Numbered from the stretch's first letter, positions 1 through 13,070 are shown. The stretch is DNA of 64,000 nt from Atrichornis clamosus (GCA_013400975.1 WBMZ01012796.1:1-64000), one strand, 5' to 3'. The notes: generated by a model not told the origin, from the letters alone. Numbers and translations: made by a program.

Positions 1-450
1 CGGGCACGGCCCGTGTCCGCCCGCCTTCCTGCCGCCCCCGCCGCCGCCTGGCAGCCGCCCCGCGGGGCTTTCCAGCGCCGCCGCCGCGCCCGGCACAGGC
101 GCTGCACGGCGGGGCGAAAAGGGGAGAAACTCCCCCAAAAGAACGAGCTGCGCCAGCCCCGGCGGCCCAGAGCGCCTGCGGCCGACCCCCGTGAGCGGCG
201 GGGGACGGGCTGCGGGTACCGGCGCTGCGCATCGCCGCCCGTGCCTTGCGCCCGCCGCCAGCCCAGCTGTTCTCATCCATTTCGGGATAAAACACAAAGG
301 CAGCAGCGCCAGATTCTATAAGCTAAACCCCCGGGCTGCCTCGTGGGCAGCGCACGGAGGAGAAATGTCACCCCGCCGCCCGCAGAGCGACCCCGGGCTC
401 CCGCTGTGCCCGTCCCGCACAGCGCCAATTCCCGAATTCCCGGCCCAGCC
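1..450. promoter_or_regulatory. CpG island at the left edge
   Basis: This stretch is strongly GC-rich with many CpGs and GCC runs, and changes abruptly to AT-rich DNA after about position 590. This is the composition of a vertebrate promoter CpG island. No recognisable coding exon or splice-bounded ORF is seen, and overlapping open frames here only reflect high GC. In vertebrates BHLHE40 lies downstream of ITPR1 in the same orientation, so a minus-strand BHLHE40 promoter running off the left edge is possible. I see no BHLHE40 protein sequence and no CACGTG E-box in this part, so the assignment is weak. Confidence 0.5.
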
Positions 451-3400
451 GTGCGGGTGTGAGCCTTGGGAAATGTTGAGCTCACCTTTTGCTAAGCACA
501 TTCCCCAGGGATTTCGGGAGGTGCAGCAGGCATTTAAAATAGAAGAACATGTGAGACCTTGTTCTTTCCAGAAGGCCTAAGCATGCACTTGCATAATATT
601 CAAGAGTTATCGCTGTAATTACATTAGGTTTTACTTTTCACAATATTAAAAAAAAAAAAGTTCAGTCAGAACTTCACTCTGCAGAAACTAATACTCCTGC
701 TTTTTAACATTTTATAGATAATATCCTACTTAAAAAATAATAACTTATTCATGAAAAGCACTGTTTCTCAGGCTGTTACCTTGCAGTTTATTATTTATCA
801 GTGCAGAACTGCAGTTACTTGGGATCTGACTGATCCACTCGACTTGGGCTCGCAAGGACAATGTGATTTTCCAGGCTTTATTGTGGTGGCACTTATATAT
901 CTGGAACCCAGTGGGCAATTTATGGCTGCGATGTGCCAGTGCCATTAGTGGCATTCTAGGCTGGTCCTAAATGCTTCATCTGGCCCAGATGATGCATTAT
1001 CGTGGTTCAGCAGATATGGGAACTTCAGCACAATCAATGTCTTGCTTCCTTGAAGAAAGAAACCTTTCAGGGTTTTTAATTCAATACCTCCTAATCTGCT
1101 GCAGGTATTGTATTTCCCCAATATAATCCTGCAAAAAAACCCAAGTTGTTCCATCTCTTAAATAAAATATGCTTAATATATAAGTGATGCCTTAAGTAAA
1201 CCTCCTGACAGTGCACAGAGAGACATGAGCTCTCTTTAAAACAGTATGAAATGTGTTCGTGTTTGTTCCAGTAATGAGGGAAAGGCGGTGATGGTTAACA
1301 AGAACCAAGTGAAAAACCCCCAGCACAGTCATTTTTTAAGTCAGAGAGGCTGTGCCAAGCCAAGAGGGAAAAGATTTTCTGCTGTATATTCACATGACTC
1401 TGGGACATTGAGGGGGTTGAAGAAGCGCTGCTGCTGCCTTGCCCTTGCACCAGGACCATGTGTGGGTTAAACGTGGGAGTTCGGGGGGGGTCCTTGGTCA
1501 GTTGGATGCATGACGGGGTCTGGGCTGGGAACTGCTCCTGTCCCCGCTGTCCCCTGCGTGCAGCCGGACCTTCGGGGGGCTGCCCAGTCCCTCACTTTGC
1601 TACACAGGGGGATTCCATCCAGGATTCCATCCAGAATTCCATCCAGAACTATTTAATAACTGATCCAGTAAGGAAATAGAGCTGCCGGAGCTGAGTTTAT
1701 TTTGATTCTTCTCCCTAGTACTGTAGCAATTAAAACTTCATGGAAGAAAGCAGAGGTTAAATAAGGTATATATGTAACATGAGAAAGTAAGATTAGTGCA
1801 ATGCAGGGCTTCTTACTTTAAAAGAAAATTTTGAAGTGCATCAGCAAGTGGTTACTGCAAGTCCCAGTGACTTTCCCAAGAACCAGAGACTTTCCCAAAC
1901 GTGTTTTCGTTCCATTGTACCAGTTCTTCTACTCGATGGCCACATTTTACAATACGTGTGTTTTCTGGGAGCAAAGCTGTCCGCCCCTGCAGGGGTACAG
2001 CCAGGCAGAAGTGGCAGGGCTGTGCTCACACTCCCCCGACCTTCACTCTGCAGCCCCCGGTGCCTTCCAGCCCCCAGCAGGACTCACAGTGAGCAGTCCT
2101 CCACTGCCAGCACAAACCAGCCTGGGCATGGACAAAGGATACGGAACTCCTGCTCTGGAGCTGTTGGCAGCTGGAGAAAACGAACCCTTAAAATCTACTG
2201 ATTGCCCAAAAAGCGGATCAGCTGTGCATCTTCGTAATGAGCAGGAAGCTTTTTCCGTAGTGCAAGAGATGGCAAATCCAGATCCCAGCAGGGCTGGTGC
2301 AGAAAGGTGATGGTAACGTGGGGAAACCTGGAAAAGTCTCTAGCATCCCATGCCAGGAATCTCCCTTCCCATCAAAACACGTGGAAAAGAAATTGGTAGT
2401 ACAGGAGTGGAGAAGGTCAGAGAAGGTCTGTGAAATATTTGAGCATTTTGTATTTCAGTCGCTTGTCTGCAGCTTGTATGCAAAGTGCCAGCCTGATGCA
2501 AATCAACACTGCTGAGTCATGGCCAGAGTGGGGGAAAAAAGGTAATTTAAAGTGTGACCCAAAAACCAATGCAAAGGAAAGAAAAAAAATGATCCTGAAG
2601 CTTCTGAGTTTGGAATTTGAACCACTCCTTCGTGACAGGCACCGTGTACAATTAGAGGACAGTATATCAAGATCAGAAATGCTTAAAACAATTTAAATAA
2701 AACATTAAAAAAGCCAAAATTATTGTAAATATCAGGTAAGGAACAGCAACAACATTTTTCATCTCAGCATCTTTCAAGTGCTTAAATAAAAGCACCCTCA
2801 TCTTTTTAAAATCAAAGGTACAGCAGAGTAGATGGGTAACACTGAATAGTAGCAAAACCAGCTATCAGCTCTGGGGGTATTTTTATATAAAATAAGAATG
2901 TATCAATGAAAAGGACATGGTTATCTAGGTCATTCTGGGTTAATTTCTCTAAATATTTTGGGGTCCATTCTGCAGAGGTTCTGGTTTAAGACTGTAAAAC
3001 GAGGCATAGACTGCAGGGTTTATCTTAACCCTGTTTTTCTCAGTGCTGAGGATGCGGGGCGGTGCTGGAGGGTGTTTGTGGAGACACTGGGGAGAAAAGC
3101 TGCTTTGCTACTCCAGAAAAACAACTTCAGCATTCCGTGCCATTCCCCCTGCCCGTCTCTCTGGGAGTGGCTGCTTCCAAAGAGGAAGGCTGGGGCTGGC
3201 TGAGCCCAGGGTTTGGTGCAGGGGACGGATTTGGGGTGAGGGTTATCACTGTCCTGTGTCCCGCTGGTGCTCTCAGGAGGGGGGCAAAGTCCTCCTCACT
3301 CTGGCGTCACTCGGGCATTTATCTTCAAAGGCCCCGTCGTTAGGGAGCTGTAACGGGGCAGAGGGAGAGGTGGGAACGGGGACTTTGGGCTGAACTGTGG

Positions 3401-5776
3401 CTGCACCGGCAGCACTGCAACGCACAGCTGAAGGTCAGCATTGAACTTGGGGTGTTCAGGGAGGCTTTGCAGCTCCCCTGAACTTGGGTGAGGCTCTTGG
3501 TCCACGGCACGGATCTTTGCTTGATTTCCCATCGCAGTGGTTCTGGTGGCTGGGCTTTAGAAATCTGTTTGAAGACAATCTTTATCCGGGTTGTTTCTTA
3601 CCAATCACATCCTTCCACTCAAGCACTTTCCTACCTTCCCCTCTTAAAGTTGGTGAGGCCACCTGAGGAGAAGCATCCCTGGCCGGAGTTTGGGCAAGAG
3701 CTCTGACTCTGAGAGGGCGTTTCGAGAAAAACCCCTGAGCATTCAAATGAGGGACAAGAGCAACAGCTGTAGTGGAGTTTATATTCCACTGATCATGGGA
3801 CTTTGGGTCGTTTCCTATCTGTTTTTCAGTAACATGTCTGGTGGTTATAAAATGAGCAGTATTTATCTGACCCGGGAGGCAGAGACATTACCTCATTGTC
3901 ACGGGGTCAGTGGCAATTAGACTGCAAAGCCCAGCCGAGCAGTGCCTCTGGGTACAATAGTCTGTGGCAGGCTTAACCTTTACGGTCACCGCTGCTGCGG
4001 GGGACAGCCCTGCAGCACGGCACAGCCTGGCCACAGCCAGGGCAGAAACGGCCCTTCCCTCCCCCAGCCTCTCCCAGGCGGCTCACACACGCTTATCCAT
4101 GTATTTCTGAAAAGACTGCAATATATTAATTTAGGCAGGATTGATGGCTTAATGGTTTATACCAATGCAGTCTCGATTTTGAGTTAAAAATTAAGTTTGT
4201 CCCCGAAAAGGTGTAGTAAGGACTGAGTGTAATGCAAGTGCAATAATTTATAGACATCAGTCATCCTGCAGTGACTGTGAACACGGTGTGCAAAGGTGAG
4301 CAGCCAGGTCAGCAGCTGTGCACAGCCTCACCCCTTTAACCTGCACCTGGAGGAGGTGACCCCGGCACCGGGAGCAGTGAAGGGACCCACTGCTGCCCAC
4401 CAGCAGCTGAGCCTGTGCTCGAGGGCATTTAGAACTGAAACCAGGTGCTTTTCCCTTCTGGAGGTGGCAGCCGTGTATTTCTGGTCTGTTAACACCCTGG
4501 TACTCGTCACACACAGCTCCTCTTCGGGGGTGACACGCTTGAGTCACCCAACCCTGAACGTAAGGGCCGTTCACTTTCAGAGAGCACATTGAGTCGTCAC
4601 CCCACAGGAGCCACCAGCTGAGGGATGCTGGCCACAGCTGCCCCGTGTTGCTCATCAGGGCCTGCAGGGATTTGTCAGGGTGGGCAGGATGCTGCGGGCA
4701 CGCAGGAGCTGCGCCTCAGCCTGGCTGCCTGCCACCAGGGCTTTCCTCCTCCCTGGAGTCTCCCGGCCCTCTGATTCACGCTGTCTGCCCGGCCTGCTCT
4801 TGCACGAGTTCATGCACCACCTCTGGGGTTTTGGTTCTGGAAAATTGAATGTTCTGCCTATTTATTTTTCCACTGCATAAAATGTGGGGTTTGGCATAGG
4901 CTGAGATAACCCCGCTCTCCCAGAGAGAGAAGCTGGGAAAGAGGGGAGAGGGTAGCACTGTAGGTATTGTACAGGCATGTAACCTTCCCTTTTGCTTTAC
5001 AATTCCAATTGTTCACAATTAGGGCGAGGATGTGGGTAAGGAGCAAGATTTTCCCCTATTGCCATGCCAGACTGAGTACTCGACCCACAGAAAGACCAGG
5101 AACTAGCCTTACAAAAGGTTAGAAAAACAAAAATCTGAGAGTTTCAGTTCTTACCTTGTAGGCACTGACTCAGGCCCTGAGTTTGGGGTCTCAGTTCTTA
5201 GGCAGGCGATGGGGAGGGAAGTGTGGTTGTGTATGGGAGGCAGGAGAGCCTCTGGCACAGGGATGGAGCCTGTGGTCAGCATGGAACACGCTTCCAGCTG
5301 CTTTTCTCCATGCTGGAATCACAGGGGCGAGGTAGGAAGCAAACCGGGGCACACACTGGACAGCAGCGTGGAAGCCACACAGCATTCCCAAAATGGGAAC
5401 CAGGAGCAATGCCCTCTCATGCCCAGGGAAGATTTTAATCTAGTTCTTCCAGATAAAAGCTCTAACTAGTAAGATATCCCTGAGACAGGAGCTGCTTCAT
5501 TCCTCCTTGGATACTTCTCCAGACCCTGAACACCGGCTGCTCCCCAGGTGAGGGGGTCTGGCAGCACAGCCCTGCCGCCCCTGCCTGCTGCAGCCAACAG
5601 CCAAGCATTTTTATTCAGTTTTCCCTAAACCGGCAGCCACACACAGGTCTGCTCCCTGGAGGGCCAGCTTTGCTGCCTTCAGTCCAATAAATGCTACCAG
5701 ATGCAAAGCAGAGCAGTTTCAGGAGAAGGTGGTGGCATCCTCCTGCTCCGGCTGTGGAGATGGTTAAGTGAGGTTT
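451..5776. other. Intergenic region, no recognised gene
   Basis: No ORF here resembles a known protein, and the open frames are short and unsupported. The stretch holds a small 12-bp tandem repeat near 1610, A-rich runs, and AT-rich blocks (about 600-1200, 2690-2960, 4080-4260) that could include conserved non-coding sequence. It lies downstream of the ITPR1 3' end. Confidence 0.6.
1610..1645 (+). repeat. 12-bp tandem repeat, three copies
   Basis: The unit GGATTCCATCCA occurs three times head to tail; the third copy starts GAATTCC. It looks like a small local duplication in intergenic DNA. Confidence 0.85.
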
Positions 5777-5970
5777 CATGGAATCATGGAATCATGGAAT
5801 CACAGAACCACTTGGGTTGGAAAAACCCTCTAAGGTTATGGAGTGCAACCATTCCCCAGCACTGCCAAAGCCACCACTGACCCCTGTCCCAAGTGCCACA
5901 TCCTCATGACTTTTAAATCTCTCCAGGGATGGGGAATCCATCACTGCCCTGGGCAGCTGTGCCAGCGTTG
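5777..5970 (-). repeat. CR1 retrotransposon 3' fragment
   Basis: It begins with repeated GAATCATG units (the CR1 3' terminal repeat in reverse complement), then a TTGGGTTGGAAAA segment and a CCAGCACTGCCAAAGCCACC segment, which are typical of reversed CR1 3' ends. It is 5'-truncated. The element is minus strand, the same orientation as ITPR1. Confidence 0.85.
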
Positions 5971-6861
5971 AGGAGCAGTTACTGGTTTGCAGAGCATTCC
6001 CTTAAGAAATGGATTGCTCTGTTTGGGGTGGTACAAGCCAGACCCCCTCCCTCAGGGCTGTCCATTCATCCCAGACATCCTTTGCACCACTGCCACTGGC
6101 TTTGTGCAGAAAATCTTCACAGGGCCATGGAGAAACTTAGGAGCAGCTGTGATGGCACTGACATCAAAGGGCTGTGAGGAACCTGCCTTTCCATCTCTTC
6201 CCAACATTTACACTGAGCAGGTTTTGGAGGCCACCATTTCCTTCTGTTCCTCCCACTTCCTAATTTTAGGGAAAAAACGAGAGCAAGCTCTGGTTGCCAA
6301 CCACAAACACACACCTTTGGGAGAGAGGCTCCTGACGCAGCAGAGCAGGATGTCTGGGAGCACATTCAGGATGAGCCCATCAGCAGCATTTCCCTGTGGA
6401 TGACTCACCCTGCCCGGCCAGCCCTGCCTGTTTGAGGTTTTCCATAGCCCTAGTCCTGGTTTCTTCCAGACTTGGAGCAGCTGTAGGTTCAGGGGTGTTT
6501 TCAGGGTGAGTCTGGATTGCCAAGGATCTGCATTTTGGGTTTAAATAGCTTAATTGTTTAATGAGCTGTAGATCTAAATGGACATAATCCAGGTTGCCCT
6601 CTGCAGAAGTCTCCTGGTCATCGAGGTGACCTTTTGTGCTGGAATGAGATTCAGTAGCAGCAAAAATTCAAATGAAAAGGCAGTAAGTACATTTAAAGGC
6701 AGTCAGTCATGGGGACACATTGCAAAGGTCTACACCAAATGTACCGTCACATGGAGATGTTCTTCTTGAAGAGATGGAGCAGTTTTCCCACCGGTTTGGG
6801 GTTGGACACTGGGAGATCCTGCGCGATTTGGGTCCTGCAGGTAGTTGTGCTACTGCACAAC

Positions 6862-7108
6862 CTCAGGTTGCACCAGGGGAGGTTTAGATTAGGTATTAGG
6901 GAAATTTTTTTTCCCAGAAAGGGTTAAAGCATTAGGACAGGCTGCCCAAGGAAGTGGAGGAGTCACCATCCCTGTAAGTTCCAAAAAACCTGTGGATGTG
7001 GCACTTTGAGGACATGTTTTAGTGGTGACCATGGTGGTGGTGCTGGGTTGACAGCTGACTTGATGATCTTAAAGGTCTTTTTCAGCCATAAAAATTCTAT
7101 GATTCTAC
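6862..7108 (+). repeat. CR1 retrotransposon 3' fragment
   Basis: The fragment reads in plus orientation: a GGTTGCACCAGGGGAGGTTT start, a GGGTTAAAGCATTAGGACAG segment, then GATGATCTTAAAGGTC and a terminal ATTCTATGATTCTA. It is an older, diverged copy in intergenic DNA. Confidence 0.85.
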
Positions 7109-10100
7109 TTGATTATAGTGATTCTTTGGTTTATGAATAATGAATCACCCTGAGATTAAATTGATGTGAAAACTGTGGTGTGTAAATAGAGGCAAACTGC
7201 AGTTCTTAACTACTTCTGGGGGTGCTACCACCGAGGGGATAGAATTTTCTTCCTGGAATTGAATTGTACACGATGTTTGCACCCATCATTCATAAGGAAA
7301 AGTTTCTTACAGACGTAACAGATTGTGTTTCCATCTCTGTGGCGTAAAAACACTGTTATGGACACGAGTGAAATGGAAATCATAACACAGCATCTCCACT
7401 ATTTTAAGAGTCATACTGGAACACATGGAACAGAGATGGAATTCCACTCTTCACTGCCTTCAGATTTGGTGTTCTGTGTATTTACTTAGCGCCAGAAAAG
7501 GAAAGTGAAAACAAACCCGTTGCCTCAATAAAGCCCAGGAACAGGCTTTGCTCCTGCCCATTCCCGGGGGACCAGGCACCATTTCCAGGCAGTGGAAGGG
7601 CTCTGGGCAAGTGAGAGCTGCAAAGTCATTCCTGAGATGAGACAAGAGAGAGAAAGCGGAACAAAAGGGCTGAGTGTCAGGGCGAGAAGAGGCAGCTGAG
7701 GAGCTCTAATGGGAGAGAAAGCCGTGAGACAGGTCTGAGGGATGGATGGTAGTGCTTCTGGAGGGAAGGGCTGCCTGGAAACGGGTCTGGCTGTTCCTGC
7801 TCCGTGGGGCTCCTGGGAAAGCACCTGCCTTGAGTCAGTTCATCCAGCCTGTTTTCACACACACCGTAAATGCATCCCGGGATTGTGACTTCAGCTCAGC
7901 ACAGGGTGCTTTTCCCATCTCCCAGTTACTGTTGGCATTTCAGGCCTTCTTCCTGTGCTGCACTGGCTCAAACTGCTCCTGTTTCTCCCGTGGAGACCTG
8001 AGCACAGGGAGAAGATCTGAGCATTTCCCCACCAGCAGTTAAGCTCTAAATCAGTCAGATTTTCTGGGGTTTCTTTGTCGTCTATTTTTCTGCAAACTTC
8101 TACGTGCAGTTCCAGCTTCGTCTCCTGAGTTACTCTGATCCAGTCCAGAGTTATTCAATTTTTTTCCCCTCCAGCCCTTACATCATTTCAGTTCCAAGTG
8201 TCCTCCTCACACACGTAACTGCAGCAGAGAAGCACTGCAAGGACTGCACGAGCAGCCAGAACTGGGCAGGCTGCTCTGACCCAAGTGGCCGGCGTGGCAT
8301 CTCCCGTGCGCACGTCACAATTTTGGGGTGACTAAGCACACTGCCAGTGGTGTTCAGTGGCATCTCTAGAGCACTGCTCTATATTTGTCTTTCCTTCCTC
8401 TGCTTGTCTCGGTTTAAAAGAAAAAAAAAGTGGGTTCAAGCACTCTGTGCTGACAAGACTTGGCCATCCTGGATGGCAGGAGGGGTACGAGGCTCAGCGC
8501 AGCGAGTACTGGAAAGATATTTGTCACTGCAGATTTTGCTTGTCATATGCAGAGATGACATGCAGATCTCCCTCTGACAGATTGATAGTCATTCCGAGAT
8601 GCATCCACCCACAAAAACCACAGACATGCTGCTTGACTCAAATCTTGACTTTAACCACAACTTTGTGATGCAAAACTGGTGGAGTTTTTGGTACTTTTTG
8701 TTAAAAATGAAATCTTTATAGGGGTTTTCCAGCATCCTTGCTAGTTACTAAAAACAAACCAACATCAGCCTACTGGATGGGACAACTCAGTTTACTTGTG
8801 GGTGGTTTTGACATTCAGCTCATTAACATGTTTAGTCTGAAAGAAGGTTGGAAAGGTAGTAAATAAAAAATTGGACAGAGAAGTACAGCCTCTCTCCAGA
8901 AGTTACTCCTTCTGTTGCAGTTACAATGCCAGTTTCACTGAGATGGAATATTTGTCCTGATTTTACTCCAAATATCAACAGCTCGTCCTGAGGAAGTTCA
9001 GAACCTGGCACCACAGGTCAGAGTGTTTGTAGAAGTAAATGCACCGTGCTGAGTGTAAAGGTTACCTGGTTGGGGCCAGGAAACCACAGCTCGGGACGGA
9101 ACTTCCAGCGCAGCGTGTGGGAACCTGGGCACGTTGGCCCACGGCCAGGGAGTCTCCCATGAAAACAGGGAGCCACCCCAATCCATCAGCAGGAGCTTAC
9201 AGCCCCTTTGTGTCCCTTTGTGGTGGGGCGGGCACTGGACGTGGAACTTGTCTTTGGCTGTTCTGGCACGCGGTGGCTTCACACGCGTCCCCTGAGACCT
9301 CGCTCCGGGATGACCCCGATGGAGCAGGGATGTTGGACCAGGTGATCCCTTCCTCCCTGACCCGTTCTGGGATCGTGTGTCTGCCTGGAAAACCAGCCAG
9401 TGGGGCTGCAGAGCACGGAGAACACACACGGCAACGTCTTCAGCTGCTCATGTTGGAGACGTTCAAGGGAAAGTATTCCAAATAAGTTCCTCTTGTTCGG
9501 AAATACAATGGGCAATTTAAAAGCCCCTATTAAGCGTGTGTGTAGGAGCACTTCCCATCCGGGGAGACGAGTGCCATTGTTCTATGGAGCTGTATTGTGA
9601 CTGCCCCGATATCAATCAAGCCCCCATTATGTAACGAGGTCTCCCTCACACGCGCCCCATCGCGGGGCCCCGCCGCGAGCGCCGAGCCTGCAATCCCGGC
9701 TCCTTTGTCCTGCCCTCCGCCAATTTGCTGCAAAATTGAGGATGAGGCTTGAATTTGCCATTGTGGCGGTGGCGGGGCCGCTGCTGTGCTTGCAGAGCAG
9801 TTATTTGCATTGCCTTGATTAGCATGTCACCTGCTTCATTAGCAGAGAAAAGGCTCCTCCACACACTCAGCCATTCATGCAAATTGGAGAATGCACGGAG
9901 ATCCTTCCCCTCTAGGACTTTCCATTATTAGCAGAATTGGTAGATTCGGTTTGTTCCTTCCTCTTCAGAAGGTCACTTTGATTTCCACCTCCAAATGGAA
10001 GTTCTTATTTAAAAGACAAAGTAATGGTGCTCCCAAACTTTAACATACAGCAGCCCTGCTTAATGAAACCTGATGCCAAAGGAAAACCCAGGTGTGGGCA

Positions 10101-11879
10101 AGGCAGGTGGAACCTCCCCAGTTTCAATCTAATCCTTACACCAACTGCTGTCTGTCACCAAATCATTAATTGTCCTGGATGTCAGGGATGTGTTTTTAGA
10201 GCTAAAAAGCTCCCTCCTGTGCAGGACCTAAACTTACATTACAGATGCCTGTCTCAGGTTTTGGAGGGGCCTTTTTCACTTCAGAGTCCAACAATTGGGA
10301 ACAAAGCTTTTTGTGATGTCAGGAGACACCCAGCTTTTGTGGAAAAGAATAGCCCATATGGGGGGAATCAGACAGATCCCTCACACAGCTCTTTGAGTTC
10401 AGGAAGTTGCCAAGAGGCACCAGATCTCAGTCCAGAATGGGAAAGTCCTGACACAGACTTGACCTCGGAAGCTGCAGGGACAGAACCACCACCAGCCCCA
10501 GTGGGGTTTTGGCCATTCCTCACCTCTGCTGCCATGACAGGCAGAGTTCAGCCATAAAGAAAAATCACAAAAAGCCCTGAGAACCAAAGAGTGCAAGAAG
10601 AAAAAAGGAAAAATGTGATGGCCATGCATGAAATGTCAGTGCAGAACTGAATCTGCAGAAGTGAACGACCTGTTGGCGGGCTGAGGGGAGGAAGACACGG
10701 TCACCTTCCTCTGCTGACCAGCTGACACAGCCTCTGCTCGGCCTGGGGACACAGCGGGACCACGTGAGCCACCTGTGCCACCCCCAGAACAACCACCTGC
10801 CCTGCTCAAATGCATCCCCACTGCCAGGGTGGTGGCTGTGCTGCACTTCACTCACTGCAGCTGCCCCAGGGGGAGAGAACCTCCCTTTTTGCATCTCCCC
10901 ACACCTCCTGGGAAGGCACAACCACAGTGAGAACCCCGGGTTCTACCCCGCTGGTTTTCACACGGGTCACAGAGCAGACCAGGGCTGTGGCAGTGCTGAG
11001 GCACCCGCTGGTTCTGCCTTTTTAAGGTAAAGATGAAGCAATTTTGCTCATTCCTCTGGATGCCCTCTCAGGCTGTGCTCAGCCACCTCCCTCTCACCTG
11101 ACTGGCAGAGGCTCCGGGACGCCTGACAAATGTGTGTGTGTCTGCTTTTCCCTGGATGGCAGGAAGGGAAGGAGTGAGTCAGGTACGTGTCTCTGCTGCT
11201 CAGGGAAGATGAAATCCTGCTCCTCCATTGCACAACCGCGGTGGCAGCCGCATCGTCACGCTCCCTCTGCACACACCTTGCTGCAGAGGGGAAGACAGAT
11301 TTACCGGGAGATATATATGGAAATGCATGTGATTAAGGAGTCACAATCTCACCAGATAAATCTCTGCCTCCCAGACTGCTGGTCAGGCTGCCCTCCTTCC
11401 CTGCCTCCCCCCGGGTGCCCTCATGCCGAGCTCTGCTGGTGACCTGTGCCAGGGACACGCACCCACCTCAGACACTTGTGTGCACTTACCAGATTAAAGA
11501 TGATTAATTGTGCCAGGTAGTTCCTGCTACATCTTAATCAAATACACATAATCAGCAACGCTCCTGTGCACACGATACCTGGAGCTGGAGGGTTTTTTAA
11601 CTCTCACACGCTCCACACCACAAGCCTAAATTATCAGTGGGAAGAGTGTGAAGTATCCCAAACTGGAGTGACCGCAGGTGAGGTTCCCTGGGTGCTCTGC
11701 TGGAGGAGGGACTTGCTCTGGTTTTACAAAAATCAACCTCCGCCCCTGTGGGCCCTGGGAAAAGCCCCATCCTTACCTGCCAGGCCCCTGTGACGCCGCA
11801 TCTCGGGACATGTGGGTGTGACAGAGCTGCCACACACCCCTTGGAGGGGACACAAACCACCAGCAGCCTCTGACCGTAG
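7109..11879. other. Intergenic region downstream of ITPR1
   Basis: No recognisable gene is present. The longest frame, about 177 codons on the plus strand at 10024-10557, matches no family I know and lacks gene context, so I treat it as chance. The region contains a conserved-looking block at 9480-9930 and AT-rich homeodomain-motif stretches near 11290-11560. Confidence 0.6.
9480..9930. promoter_or_regulatory. Candidate conserved non-coding element with paired octamers
   Basis: An AT-rich block around a small CpG-rich core (9640-9680) carries two perfect POU octamer motifs in opposite orientation: ATTTGCAT at 9803-9810 and ATGCAAAT at 9877-9884. TAAT/ATTA cores lie between and around them. 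Motif density and composition resemble developmental enhancers. Conservation cannot be measured here, so the function is inferred. Confidence 0.35.
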
Positions 11880-11893
11880 AGTATTTTGCATCG

Positions 11894-11899
11894 TTTATT
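11894..11899 (-). terminator. ITPR1: Distal poly(A) signal AATAAA
   Basis: TTTATT on the plus strand gives AATAAA on the ITPR1 strand. A GU-rich stretch follows about 30-45 nt downstream, consistent with cleavage near 11880. I favour this as the main ITPR1 3' end. Confidence 0.55.
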
Positions 11900-12619
11900 T
11901 AAATACCTATATTTATGCATTTACAAATTTTCATAGCTCTGTCTGTAGCTTTTTTTCTTTTTTTTTGTTTTGTAGACAGTATTGCAGAGAAGTCAGCTTC
12001 TGTAAAATGAGGTCCATGTATAAAACTATGCAGCGGATTGGAGAGAAAAAAAAACCCAAACAACAACCTGACAAGTTTCCTTTCACACTCTGGAGAATCA
12101 GAAACCAAAGAAAGTGACCGAATGAAAGGGGAGAGGGAGAGGAAGGGGTGGGACAGAGCAGCCTCAAACCAGTGGCTCTCACACAAGCATTACACACATC
12201 AGTGCTCAGCTACAGGACACGTTTCAGTCGGTGCAGGGCCTGTGTGCTAAAGCTTTAGCAGGCACGTAGGTCTCTAATGAAAAAATAGAAGGAAAGGATC
12301 CTACACACTGAGAATGCAAAGCCTGGACAGCCTCGGCATGGGCTGTGGGAGACTGCACCGACCCGCCAGCAGTGCATCCTCATTCCAAACTTCATTTTGC
12401 ATAAAAAGTTCCCTTTAAGAAATCTCAGCATTTAAAAAACCCGGTGTCTGAGCTCTTCCAGCCTCAGTACTCTAAAGAAGTCTCTTGAAAAATACCTCCT
12501 GCTTTCCTCATTCGGAAGCTTCAAAATAATATTCTGCTTCAATCGATACCAATTGAACAGCTCACGGAGTCCCAGTGTTATCTCTGGGAGGAAGAGGCAA
12601 CAAATATGGCATTGCAAGA

Positions 12620-12627
12620 TATTTACA
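12620..12627 (-). promoter_or_regulatory. ITPR1: Pumilio response element in the 3' UTR
   Basis: On the ITPR1 strand this reads UGUAAAUA, a full match to the Pumilio consensus UGUANAUA. A second copy lies at 13063-13070. Their presence is seen directly; use by Pumilio proteins is inferred. Confidence 0.45.
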
Positions 12628-12716
12628 CACATGGTACAAAAATGTCCAAGGGTATGAAAAAATCACCAGTTACACAATTTTGCAGCAGCCTCATTTACAC
12701 CTGTAATTTTATACCA

Positions 12717-12722
12717 TTTATT
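12717..12722 (-). terminator. ITPR1: Possible proximal poly(A) signal AATAAA
   Basis: A second AATAAA on the ITPR1 strand lies about 410 nt after the stop codon. The downstream GU content is modest (GGTGTAAATG), so it may serve as an alternative, weaker site. Confidence 0.35.
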
Positions 12723-13062
12723 ACATTGTACTAACACACCAGATCCAAAGATGTGCACTCCCTTTAGGACATTCAGGAGTTTCAAATATATTGTGATTGC
12801 ATAATTCATATTGCACAATTGTATAAAAACATAAATACTAGCTATTCTATTTTTTTCTTTAAATACAAAATACATGTCACATAGTCAAATAATCTTTTCA
12901 AGTGCAATTCAGGTGCTCTCTTTAGTCCTTCCAAGAAAAAGGCAATTTTGATAGTTTTGGCACAAAGTTTAACCTCCGTCCTGTGCCAGCAGTTCTAATT
13001 ACAATCCATACGCCCCCAACCTGATAGAGTAGCAGTCATATACATATAGTATAAAACCAGGG

Positions 13063-13070
13063 TATTTACA
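13063..13070 (-). promoter_or_regulatory. ITPR1: Pumilio response element in the 3' UTR
   Basis: This is a second UGUAAAUA on the ITPR1 strand, about 60 nt after the stop codon. Together with the copy at 12620 it makes post-transcriptional control by Pumilio proteins plausible. Confidence 0.45.

Noticed and set aside
1..580. First exon of BHLHE40
   Set aside because: The expected protein start and bHLH sequence were not found on the minus strand here; only a CpG island can be supported.
10024..10557. 177-codon plus-strand open frame downstream of ITPR1
   Set aside because: No recognisable domain, no upstream promoter context, no repeat or family similarity; a chance frame is the simplest reading.
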